Below are positions 9,524 through 16,377 of a DNA stretch of 44,402 bases, piece after piece. The position numbers were made by a program, and so were the translations under genes. A model generated the notes under the pieces. That model saw only the letters and a program-made list of their open reading frames with translations, had not been told where the DNA came from and made no database searches. The DNA comes from CAZFDE01 sp964517795 (GTDB lineage Bacteria; Planctomycetota; Phycisphaerae; Sedimentisphaerales; Anaerobacaceae): positions 1 through 44,402 of the forward strand of contig CAZFDE010000014.1 in assembly GCA_964517795.1 (NCBI GenBank), in the 5' to 3' direction. How positions within the stretch are numbered: the first letter of the stretch is position 1; the number at the start of each line of letters is the position of its first letter.

Positions 9524-10778
9524 TTGCGTCAAATGGTTCCAGTTTCAGGATCACCGTCTCGATCCGACGTTGGCGAACCTTTTCAATTGTAAAACTGAGA
9601 TTCTTCAACCGGGCTACATCACCGGATTTGGGCACCTTACCCAGCGCCGCAGTCACCAGGCCGGCAATTGTCGCGATCTTTGTCTCCTCCAGGTCGATCC
9701 CGAACGCATCCACCCAATCGTGGATCGCCAGGTTACCGCTGAGTCGATACTGGAACGGGCCGATCTGTTCGATCGGATCGATCTGTTTTGCCGCTTCCAA
9801 CGGCCCAAACACTTCCTCTGCCACATCCTCAAGCTGAACGGTGCCGGCGATCCCGCCGTATTCGTCCACAACGATCGCGGTATCGATGTGGGCACGGCGG
9901 AAAAATTCCAGCAGGGACTCGACCGTTTTTTGTTCCGGGACAAAATGTACAGGTCGCGCATGGGCCCGCAGCGGTTTTTGCGGCTCGAGATACAGGCTGC
10001 GAAGATGAACCATCGCAACAATATTATCAATGTTGCCCCGATACACCGGCAGTTTGGTCAGATTGTGATCCATCATCAGTTGCCGGGCATGATCGACAGA
10101 CGCACGGATATCGCACGTGTTCATATCTACCCGCGGCTTCATCACGTGGCGGACCTTGAGAAATCCGATCTCAACGATCTCCGTAAGCAAGCGGTTCTCA
10201 TCGTCAGTGATCAGACCGCTTTGGCGAACGCTTTCGATCAGCGATTTGAATTCGCCGGTCGAAAATTCTTTCGACTGCTGCTCGGGGCCGAGGATCAGCC
10301 GCAATGCCGGTTCGGCGATCAAAAACCGAAATACAAAAACCAGCGGCGACAGGATCTGAATAAATACAAACACCGGAACCACCGCAGCCAGACAGATCCC
10401 TTTAGAGTTCGCCATTGAAATAGTTTTGGGAAATATCTCGCCGAATAAAATGATCATCAGAAAACCGACGCCCGCCGCCACCGTCGCCCAGACCATCCCG
10501 GCATCCTTTTGGACGCGAAGCAGCAATAAACTGAAAATCGCAAAATACATCACATTCGCCATCATGTTACCGAACAACAGACAGCTCAGCAGCTTGCCTG
10601 GTTTACTAAGCACCTGGGCGGCCAATTGATGCAGCCGATGGGGTGATTTTTTCAGATCGTTGCACTGGCGGCGCGTCAGGTTGAAAAACGCGGTCTCCAC
10701 ACCCGAAAAAAAGCCCGAGAAAATCACCAGCACGGCCATGGCGACGATCGGAACAAGATGATGCAGCGACTCCGCCAC
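9516..10778 (-). CDS. CNNM/HlyC-CorC family transporter, full length
   Basis: A 420-residue protein with the complete family architecture: DUF21/CNNM membrane domain (about 1-190, with FSGFFSGVETAFFNLTRRQ), a CBS pair (about 205-330, starting VRHVMKPRVDMNT and ending DEYGGIAGTVQLEDVAEEVFG) and a C-terminal CorC/HlyC domain (about 340-415). Proteins of this kind take part in Mg2+/Co2+ homeostasis in the cytoplasmic membrane. The start is a GTG only 4 bp beyond the stop of the histidine kinase gene, with a weak Shine-Dalgarno, pointing to translational coupling. The downstream gene is a shorter paralogue that overlaps its end, so the pair may form a heterodimer; that is an inference from adjacency and from the dimeric nature of the family. 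Confidence 0.9.
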   Translation of the reverse strand: MAESLHHLVPIVAMAVLVIFSGFFSGVETAFFNLTRRQCNDLKKSPHRLHQLAAQVLSKPGKLLSCLLFGNMMANVMYFAIFSLLLLRVQKDAGMVWATVAAGVGFLMIILFGEIFPKTISMANSKGICLAAVVPVFVFIQILSPLVFVFRFLIAEPALRLILGPEQQSKEFSTGEFKSLIESVRQSGLITDDENRLLTEIVEIGFLKVRHVMKPRVDMNTCDIRASVDHARQLMMDHNLTKLPVYRGNIDNIVAMVHLRSLYLEPQKPLRAHARPVHFVPEQKTVESLLEFFRRAHIDTAIVVDEYGGIAGTVQLEDVAEEVFGPLEAAKQIDPIEQIGPFQYRLSGNLAIHDWVDAFGIDLEETKIATIAGLVTAALGKVPKSGDVARLKNLSFTIEKVRQRRIETVILKLEPFDAND

Positions 10779-10782
10779 GGTA

Positions 10783-11565
10783 TCAGCCCGTTGCTTGCGG
10801 TAATGTAATTATGAATGTCGTCGATCGGTCCGGTATCGATTCGACATCGATGCGGCCGCCGTGACGATCGATCACGGTTTTGCAAAACGCCAGACCCAGC
10901 CCGCAGGATTGGCCTTTCAATGCGTAATTACCGTCGGACTTGGTGGTAAAGAACGGCTTAAAAATCTGCTCCATGTTCTCATCAGTGATCCCGCTGCCGG
11001 TGTCGCTGACTTCGATTGTCACGGTATCGCCCGTTTGTTTGGCACGAACGGTCAGAATCCCGCCCTGCTGCAGCATCGCTTCGCGCGCATTGAGGATCAG
11101 GTTCATTAAAACCTGATGCATCTGCACGGCCACCACATTGATCGTCAGGTCATCGTCAATTTCCTGGATCACCTCGATCGCATCTTTGGCAAAATCTCGG
11201 CACAGGCATACAAACGTCTCGTCCACAAGCTGTTTGAGATTCGTCGGCTGGGTTTGCTGATCTTCGCCGTTTGCCAGTGCGATCATGCTTTCCATCATTT
11301 TGCAGGCGATGGTTGCATTACGGTTTGATTTCTCTAACGCTTTTGCTGTCAAGGCCTTATCATCAGGATGTTTCATCGCCAGGGCCGTATAGGTTGAAAC
11401 ACCCGACAGCAGATTATTCATCTCGTGGGCGATCATATAGGTGATCTGGCCCATGGCCGCCAGCGGCTGAAGCTCCAGAAGCTGCTGCTGCAATTGCGAA
11501 TTATCCTCCTGCTGCTGTTTGAGGGACCGATGAAGGGATTGGCGTTTTTCTATAAGCGTCGGCAA
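10783..11565 (-). CDS. Soluble histidine kinase without sensor domain
   Basis: A 260-residue cytoplasmic sensor kinase. A glutamine-rich helical segment (residues 6-35, probably coiled coil) leads into the dimerisation helix with the phospho-acceptor H47 in MIAHEMNNLL. The catalytic domain shows the N box (MNLILNAREAM), G1 (VSDTGSGI), F (IFKPFFTTK) and G2 (GLGLAFCKTVIDRHGG) motifs, so it should be active. No membrane segment, PAS or GAF domain is present. I place the start at a TTG (11565) because AGGAG sits 7 nt before it; a TTG at 11583 has no ribosome site. No response regulator is found in the window. It is the first gene of a unit with two CNNM proteins and a membrane glycosyltransferase, so it may respond to divalent cations or envelope state, but this is context only. 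Confidence 0.85.
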   Translation of the reverse strand: MPTLIEKRQSLHRSLKQQQEDNSQLQQQLLELQPLAAMGQITYMIAHEMNNLLSGVSTYTALAMKHPDDKALTAKALEKSNRNATIACKMMESMIALANGEDQQTQPTNLKQLVDETFVCLCRDFAKDAIEVIQEIDDDLTINVVAVQMHQVLMNLILNAREAMLQQGGILTVRAKQTGDTVTIEVSDTGSGITDENMEQIFKPFFTTKSDGNYALKGQSCGLGLAFCKTVIDRHGGRIDVESIPDRSTTFIITLPQATG

Positions 11566-11932
11566 TGGTTTACTCCTGAACAAATCATATTTTCAGCGGA
11601 CCACACGTAAGTGATACTGTAACCGCATGTTATATCGTCCTTCAAGCGGCATTTTCTTGAAACATCGCATTTTGAGGTCAACGGCCGCAAAAATAAATTT
11701 TTGAAATTTTTTCAGTGCCCCCGCCGGGCTATATCCAAGGTTTTTATTGGACAGTTCGCCGGCCCGATTGCACCTGTCCCGACCATCGGCCATATCTTGC
11801 GTTGACCTTTTAATCCGGCGAATATCTTGTATCTGCCGTTATAGGGCGTTTGGCCGGCACGCATTCGGCGATTTAAAGAAAAAATACGGGCCGGACGATA
11901 TTGCGTTTATATTGATTTGAGGGTTAAACATT
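11566..11932. other. Intergenic stretch, no gene recognised
   Basis: This 367-bp stretch between two divergent genes must hold the promoters of both the histidine kinase unit (minus) and the 56-codon gene (plus). I see no convincing hexamer pair. A TTGACC at 11802-11807 lacks a good -10 partner, and a TATAAC on the minus strand near 11629-11634 lacks a -35. The minus-strand open frame at 11593-11793 has no ribosome site and no recognisable composition. Confidence 0.6.
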
Positions 11933-12103
11933 ATGAGTACAACAGAGGTGAAAATGAACAAACGAGAGTTGATTGATTGCATTCGCGAAATTAACAGTAC
12001 CGCCCGGCCGGAGTTCCTGGCCACCTTTGCCGAAGAGGACCTGCAGGCCTATCTCGAACATCTCATGGAACTGGATTTCGAAGACATCCTGCTTTGTGCG
12101 TAA
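11933..12103 (+). CDS. Small acidic protein of 56 residues, function unknown
   Basis: A short gene whose product opens MSTTEVKMNKRELIDCIREI and continues with a helical, acidic stretch (EEDLQAYLEHLMELDFEDIL). The ATG at 11933 follows GAGGG by 9 nt; an internal ATG at 11954 follows GAGG by 5 nt and would give a 49-residue product. Features favouring a real gene are the two Shine-Dalgarno options, amphipathic helix spacing, and codon use like its neighbours. No membrane segment, cysteine motif or DNA-binding motif is evident. It stands alone between the histidine kinase and CvpA-like units, converging on the latter. A role as a small regulator or adaptor is conceivable, but nothing in the sequence proves it. 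Confidence 0.68.
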   Translation: MSTTEVKMNKRELIDCIREINSTARPEFLATFAEEDLQAYLEHLMELDFEDILLCA

Positions 12104-12202
12104 CGAACGATCGGCAAACCATTGAAAACATACATCCGCGTTTGAAATCCCCCACCGACTTAAATCGGTTATACCGTCCAATTGGATCGCTAATAAAAAT
12201 GT

Positions 12203-13294
12203 TTAATTATTCGCATCGTTGACATCTGCCGGCGGCGGTGCGGTCATACGCAAGACCTCCGGTTCGGGGGCATCGGTCGCCTTGATTGGCTTGGGGATCA
12301 GAAACATATTTTCTCGACCGTAGGCCGCCAGAACCGGTACGTGATCCTGAGGAATCTGAAAAACAATATCGATCCACTTAACACGCTCATCCCCAAAATG
12401 CTTTTTCTTCAATCCAATGGTTTCGCCGGCACGAAGTACTTTCACCTTGTTGGTGTCAGTATAATACGCGGTCGGATAAATAACAGTGCCGCTACCGGAC
12501 AGCGGATCGTCGGCCTGCAGCTCGGATTTACTGACAACACGCAGTTGAGCAGCGATAATTTGTGGGTCTTCGCCTCGCATTAGCTTTTTACGAAATCCGA
12601 TCCGGACAACATACGGCGTATGCTCCGGTTGGATGCTCAGGGTATTACCGCTATCGGTCACCGGTATTTCGGTCATCGGCCATGCCGCTTGCTTGGCGGG
12701 AATATCGATCGTATCGGACTGTTCTGCTTGACCGGATTGTCGCTGGAGATAAAGTTGATTCAAAAAATCGGCCCGCACCATTGCAAAACTCTGTTTGCCG
12801 TTTAAACTGCCGCTTGAAACGGTATTAAACAACCCTGTCACCAGCCCGTCGGGATTCAAAAGGGTGGTTGACGGATGGGTCGGATCAGCGCCCGAACCGA
12901 ATCGCTGATAAGGCCATTTTCCCAGCGGTGCCATGCCGAATGCCACCAGCAAATACCCGCAGGTAAAAATCCCCAGCAGCAGCCCGAAAACGATCATTCC
13001 CCCTTTTTCGGTAACCGATCCGAAATCCACCGGGAAAATTAACAGTTGCATCGCGATTGCCATAAAGATCGCAAACAGGATACCAAAAATAACTAAAAAC
13101 GACAGGGCCGGCGCCAAGTTAACCAGCAGCTCCTTACTGATCAGAAAAGCCGCCAAATTCTCGTGAAATGCAAACGCGCCCGTACCGGCAAAGACGGCAC
13201 TGAAAAAGGCCGCAAACGACTGAACCAGATTGGTTTTCAATATGACGATACCGACGGTAACAAAAATTAGTGCAATAATAATGAGTGATGTCAT
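12203..13294 (-). CDS. CvpA-like polytopic membrane protein
   Basis: A 363-residue protein with four hydrophobic segments in its first 125 residues (about 3-22, 29-50, 60-86 and 98-120) and a long, polar, extracytoplasmic-looking or cytoplasmic C-terminal region of roughly 240 residues. The membrane part, with its early glycine/alanine-rich helices and FFSAVFAGTGAFAF segment, resembles CvpA (colicin V production) proteins; I hold this at moderate confidence. The C-terminal half contains no motif I recognise. The ATG has GGAG 7 nt upstream. It is the last gene of the minus-strand unit headed by pilT, 47 bp after the degenerate GspE-like gene, and that gap contains a perfect 14-bp palindrome. 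A membrane partner of the two ATPase-like proteins is a reasonable guess. Confidence 0.6.
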   Translation of the reverse strand: MTSLIIIALIFVTVGIVILKTNLVQSFAAFFSAVFAGTGAFAFHENLAAFLISKELLVNLAPALSFLVIFGILFAIFMAIAMQLLIFPVDFGSVTEKGGMIVFGLLLGIFTCGYLLVAFGMAPLGKWPYQRFGSGADPTHPSTTLLNPDGLVTGLFNTVSSGSLNGKQSFAMVRADFLNQLYLQRQSGQAEQSDTIDIPAKQAAWPMTEIPVTDSGNTLSIQPEHTPYVVRIGFRKKLMRGEDPQIIAAQLRVVSKSELQADDPLSGSGTVIYPTAYYTDTNKVKVLRAGETIGLKKKHFGDERVKWIDIVFQIPQDHVPVLAAYGRENMFLIPKPIKATDAPEPEVLRMTAPPPADVNDANN

Positions 13295-13312
13295 TTAGGG
13301 TCTCCGTTTATG

Positions 13313-13326
13313 ATCGTATATACGAT
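13313..13326. promoter_or_regulatory. Perfect 14-bp palindrome before the CvpA-like gene
   Basis: ATCGTATATACGAT is its own reverse complement. It sits in the 47-bp gap between the pseudo-GspE stop and the CvpA-like start. It could be an operator, or an RNA hairpin with a very short loop. No U-run follows on the minus strand, so it is not a standard terminator. Confidence 0.5.
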
Positions 13327-13341
13327 TGTATTTATCTTGCG

Positions 13342-14988
13342 TCATGCTTTTCGTTTTTTCTTGCCTTTGGATAAAATCCGGATAATTTCATTGATATCGG
13401 TCTGACCCGCGATCACTGCCCGCAGGCCCTCTTGCTGCAAACTTCGCATCTTCGCACTGCGCAGGGCCGCGCTGATCTCCGAAACATCTTTGGCTTTGGC
13501 AATGGCCTTTTTCAGCGCATTGGAAAATTCGAGCAATTCACAAATCAGCATCCGGCCATAGTAACCGGTCCCCTGGCAATGGTCGCATGTGCTGGGTTTG
13601 CCGCGTTTATCGTAAATCACCTTTCCGGCACGGTAGAGAATTTTGACTTTTTGGGCCGGCAGGTTGAACTTTCGAAGAATATCCTGGTTCGGCTCATAGG
13701 CCTGCTTGCACTCGTCACAGAGTTTACGCACTAAACGCTGATTAAGAACCGCAAGCAGCGGACTGATCGCTTCGTTCCGGTCATTAATCCATTTCATCCA
13801 TTTGACTAACGCCGTGGTTACACTGTCGGCCTCCATGCTCAAATACACCAGCTTTTCTGAGCCCGCCGCAACCGCTGCAACCTGGGCGGTGTCACCATCC
13901 TGACAATCACCCACCCCGATAATATCCGGACCTAAACGAATCATCCCCTGGAGTTTTTCTGCAAACGAACCCGTTCCCGAATCGCTCAATGACATGAGGT
14001 TTTGTGTAATGTTAGGCAATTCACAGCTAATTTCATGTTCCAGTGTATTAATATTGTTCAAAAACGCGTCGTGATTTCGGATGAGTGCATAGAATGTGGT
14101 ACTGATACCGCTTTTTTTCGGGCCGCTGATCAAGAACAATCCGTTGTCGTTTTCCTGAAGCTCAGCCAGTTTTTCCTGATATTCTTCGGATAATCCGAGG
14201 GTATTCAGCCGGGACACTTCTTCGGCCCCAAGCCGTTTAAATTTAATTTGTTCGCCGACCGTCGAGCCGGCGGTCGTTACTTCCCACTGATACCGCTGTT
14301 TATCCTTCATAATCCGAAACGTGCTTGTTTGGGGCTTGCGTTTCTCATTGACATCCAGGTCGCCCAATTGTTTGACAAAATAACAGAAATAATCGAATTG
14401 GTCGCGAGCGATACTGGGTTGTTTCGTGGGTGCCCCGTCGATCATATAGACAACTTGATGTTCACCGGAAGCGGGCGTGATGGCAATATCGCTGGCTCTG
14501 CGCCAGATGGCATCGTTAAACAGATCCTGAACCAGCTTATACCCAAACGCCTCCGGCGTCTTTGCGGCCGGCGTCGGGACGTCATTATTATTCGCCGTAA
14601 TAAAGCGAAAGCCATGCGAGGATTTCTCTAAATGATCTTTTCCCGCAATCAAACCTTTGATATGGTCCACGGTCAACACTTTATCAAATACCGGAACCTG
14701 ACTGTTGCGGTGAATAATGTACATCCCCGAAATCGTCCCGATCACCACAAGATAGATCACCAGTCCGATCCAGAAAGACGGCAGCACCATCCACAACAGC
14801 AGTAATGCCGTTATCGCGATCAAAAGGATCCCGGTCCAGCGCTTTTCGTTGGAACGGATCGATTTGGCATCGTTAAACACCCATGTCACCAGCGGCAGAA
14901 CGGCAAAAAAGCCAAGCAGCAAAATGACAAATTTAACAATCGACAGATAACCGCCAACCTGTACGGCCAAGACAAGCATATTCAACAT
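13342..14988 (-). CDS. Membrane-anchored GspE/PilB-like protein with degenerate ATPase motifs
   Basis: A 548-residue homologue of type II secretion/type IV pilus assembly ATPases. Residues 1-92 form about three hydrophobic helices, which cytoplasmic GspE and PilB lack. Residues 145-260 resemble the N2 domain (RRASDIAI in place of ASDIHI). The nucleotide motifs are all altered: Walker A reads GPKKSGIST (289-297), with Ile at the catalytic Lys; the Asp box reads TLEHEIS instead of TIEDPVE; Walker B reads GPDIIGVGDCQD (353-364), with Asp for Glu; and the His box reads LSMEADS where STLHTND is expected. The zinc-binding pairs C424/C427 and C468/C471 are kept. ATG 14988 has GGAG 7 nt upstream. It is probably a structural or regulatory partner of PilT, encoded 20 bp upstream. 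Intact frame and conserved zinc site argue against a decaying gene. Confidence 0.88.
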   Translation of the reverse strand: MLNMLVLAVQVGGYLSIVKFVILLLGFFAVLPLVTWVFNDAKSIRSNEKRWTGILLIAITALLLLWMVLPSFWIGLVIYLVVIGTISGMYIIHRNSQVPVFDKVLTVDHIKGLIAGKDHLEKSSHGFRFITANNNDVPTPAAKTPEAFGYKLVQDLFNDAIWRRASDIAITPASGEHQVVYMIDGAPTKQPSIARDQFDYFCYFVKQLGDLDVNEKRKPQTSTFRIMKDKQRYQWEVTTAGSTVGEQIKFKRLGAEEVSRLNTLGLSEEYQEKLAELQENDNGLFLISGPKKSGISTTFYALIRNHDAFLNNINTLEHEISCELPNITQNLMSLSDSGTGSFAEKLQGMIRLGPDIIGVGDCQDGDTAQVAAVAAGSEKLVYLSMEADSVTTALVKWMKWINDRNEAISPLLAVLNQRLVRKLCDECKQAYEPNQDILRKFNLPAQKVKILYRAGKVIYDKRGKPSTCDHCQGTGYYGRMLICELLEFSNALKKAIAKAKDVSEISAALRSAKMRSLQQEGLRAVIAGQTDINEIIRILSKGKKKRKA

Positions 14989-15008
14989 GAATCACTCCAT
15001 TTACGATG

Positions 15009-16142
15009 TTATAGAATACCGCCGGATGAGGCACGAATGCCCTTAAGGGCCATTTTCAACTCTTCGACATTCGGCGCATATTTGTACGCTTCTTTCGGAT
15101 CGATCATCCCGTCTTTGATCAGGGTGCACAGGTTTTCCGTAAAATCCTGCATCCCTTCGCTCTGTGAATTTTTGATCACCTGCGGCAGATCGGATTCGCG
15201 CTCATCCACAATCAGCTTTTTCACCGTTGAGTTCGCCAGCATAATTTCCATCACCGGCACCCGGGTAACCTCTTTTTTGACACTGGGTAAAAGAATTTGA
15301 CTGACGATTGCATTAACCGTCAAACTCAATGTTTTACGCGCCAGATCGCGTTCCTCCTGCGGAAACAAGTCAAGAATGCGCTGCACCGCCTGCGGCGCGT
15401 TAGCCGAGTGCAGCGTACCAAAGACCAGATGCCCGGTTTCCGCGGCACGCATCCCGGCCGTCACCGTCTTGGCATCGCGCATTTCACCGACCATCACAAC
15501 ATCCGGATCCTGACGCATCAAATAAGTCAGCGCATCGTCAAAGTCCGGCACATCGATCCCGATCTCGCGCTGAGAAACGATCGCCTTCTTGTCCACAAAA
15601 AGATATTCGATCGGATCTTCGATCGTTACGATATGACAATGCCGATTGGAATTAATATGATCGATCATCGCAGCAATCGTCGTGGTTTTACCGCTGCCGG
15701 TCGGTCCGACGACCAGCACCAACCCCTGTGCACGCTCGGTAATTTTTTCAAGAACCTTGGGCAAGTGAAGGTCTTCAAATGCCGGGATCGCCGCATTGAC
15801 GCGGCGGGCGACAAAACTCATATTGCCGCGCTGGCGAAAAACATTGACACGAAAACGGTCAAACTCTCCGTACTGATGGGCAAAATCCAGCGTCCCATGT
15901 TCCAGTAAGAAGGCCTTTTGAGCATCACTTAAAATCTCATGCACAAGCTGTTCGATCCGTTCGCTGGTCAGAATCTCGCCGGTCGTATTCTTCAACTCCC
16001 CGAAAATACGCAGCTTCGGCGGCTGCCCCACTTTCAGGTGCAGATCGCTCGCCTGCGTTTTAATGGCCGCCTTGAAGTATTTATTTAACTCCGGATCGTG
16101 GTCCAGATTAATATGCGTATCAATCGGTTGCCCTTTGACCAT
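15009..16142 (-). CDS. pilT: PilT-type twitching ATPase
   Basis: A 377-residue hexameric ATPase of the retraction class, which drives type IV pilus depolymerisation at the inner membrane. All motifs are intact: Walker A GPTGSGKTT (146-154), Asp box TIEDPIEY (173-180), Walker B DPDVVMVGEMRD (212-223) and His box ETGHLVFGTLHSANA. The N-terminal PAS-like domain has the usual ASDLHLKVGQPP. I use the ATG at 16142, which has GGGAG upstream; an in-frame TTG at 16175 would add 11 residues. A C-terminal glycine/serine tail ends the protein. It is the first gene of a unit with a degenerate GspE-like protein and a CvpA-like protein. No pilin, prepilin peptidase, PilC or functional PilB is in the window, so a role outside pilus retraction is possible. 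Confidence 0.92.
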   Translation of the reverse strand: MVKGQPIDTHINLDHDPELNKYFKAAIKTQASDLHLKVGQPPKLRIFGELKNTTGEILTSERIEQLVHEILSDAQKAFLLEHGTLDFAHQYGEFDRFRVNVFRQRGNMSFVARRVNAAIPAFEDLHLPKVLEKITERAQGLVLVVGPTGSGKTTTIAAMIDHINSNRHCHIVTIEDPIEYLFVDKKAIVSQREIGIDVPDFDDALTYLMRQDPDVVMVGEMRDAKTVTAGMRAAETGHLVFGTLHSANAPQAVQRILDLFPQEERDLARKTLSLTVNAIVSQILLPSVKKEVTRVPVMEIMLANSTVKKLIVDERESDLPQVIKNSQSEGMQDFTENLCTLIKDGMIDPKEAYKYAPNVEELKMALKGIRASSGGIL

Positions 16143-16189
16143 AACTACAGTACTCCCGGTTAAAAAACCAATCAAACATTATAATGACG

Positions 16190-16205
16190 CTGTCGCCGCC
16201 GACAG
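16190..16205 (-). promoter_or_regulatory. Hairpin in the pilT leader
   Basis: On the minus strand CTGTCG and CGACAG form a perfect 6-bp stem around a GCGG loop, about 45 nt into the predicted pilT leader and about 50 nt before the ATG. No U-run follows directly. A second TATAAT (minus strand 16183-16178) lies just downstream without a good -35. Confidence 0.5.
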
Positions 16206-16255
16206 ACAAAAACGCGTAAGTTTCGCCAAGAAAAACCCTTACACACAAACCCTGT

Positions 16256-16284
16256 ATTATAGGACTTTTTGGGCCGTTTGTCAA
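16256..16284 (-). promoter_or_regulatory. Consensus sigma-70 promoter of the pilT unit
   Basis: On the minus strand TTGACA (16284-16279) and TATAAT (16261-16256) are separated by exactly 17 bp: both hexamers and the spacing match the consensus. Predicted transcription starts near 16249, giving a leader of about 107 nt before the PilT ATG at 16142. Confidence 0.82.
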
Positions 16285-16377
16285 TGATAGATATATCGGC
16301 CCGGCACCGGCACCGCTAAATCTCACAAAACCCAAAAAAGATGATTTTTCAGGGGGTAAGCTGCCCTTCCCAATCAA

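Noticed and set aside
11593..11793. Minus-strand open frame of 66 codons upstream of the histidine kinase
   Set aside because: No Shine-Dalgarno, no recognisable composition; A/T-rich stretches look like intergenic DNA.
13342..14988. Calling the GspE-like gene a pseudogene
   Set aside because: The frame is intact, the ribosome site is good and the zinc-binding cysteines are conserved, so it is more likely a functional pseudoenzyme.
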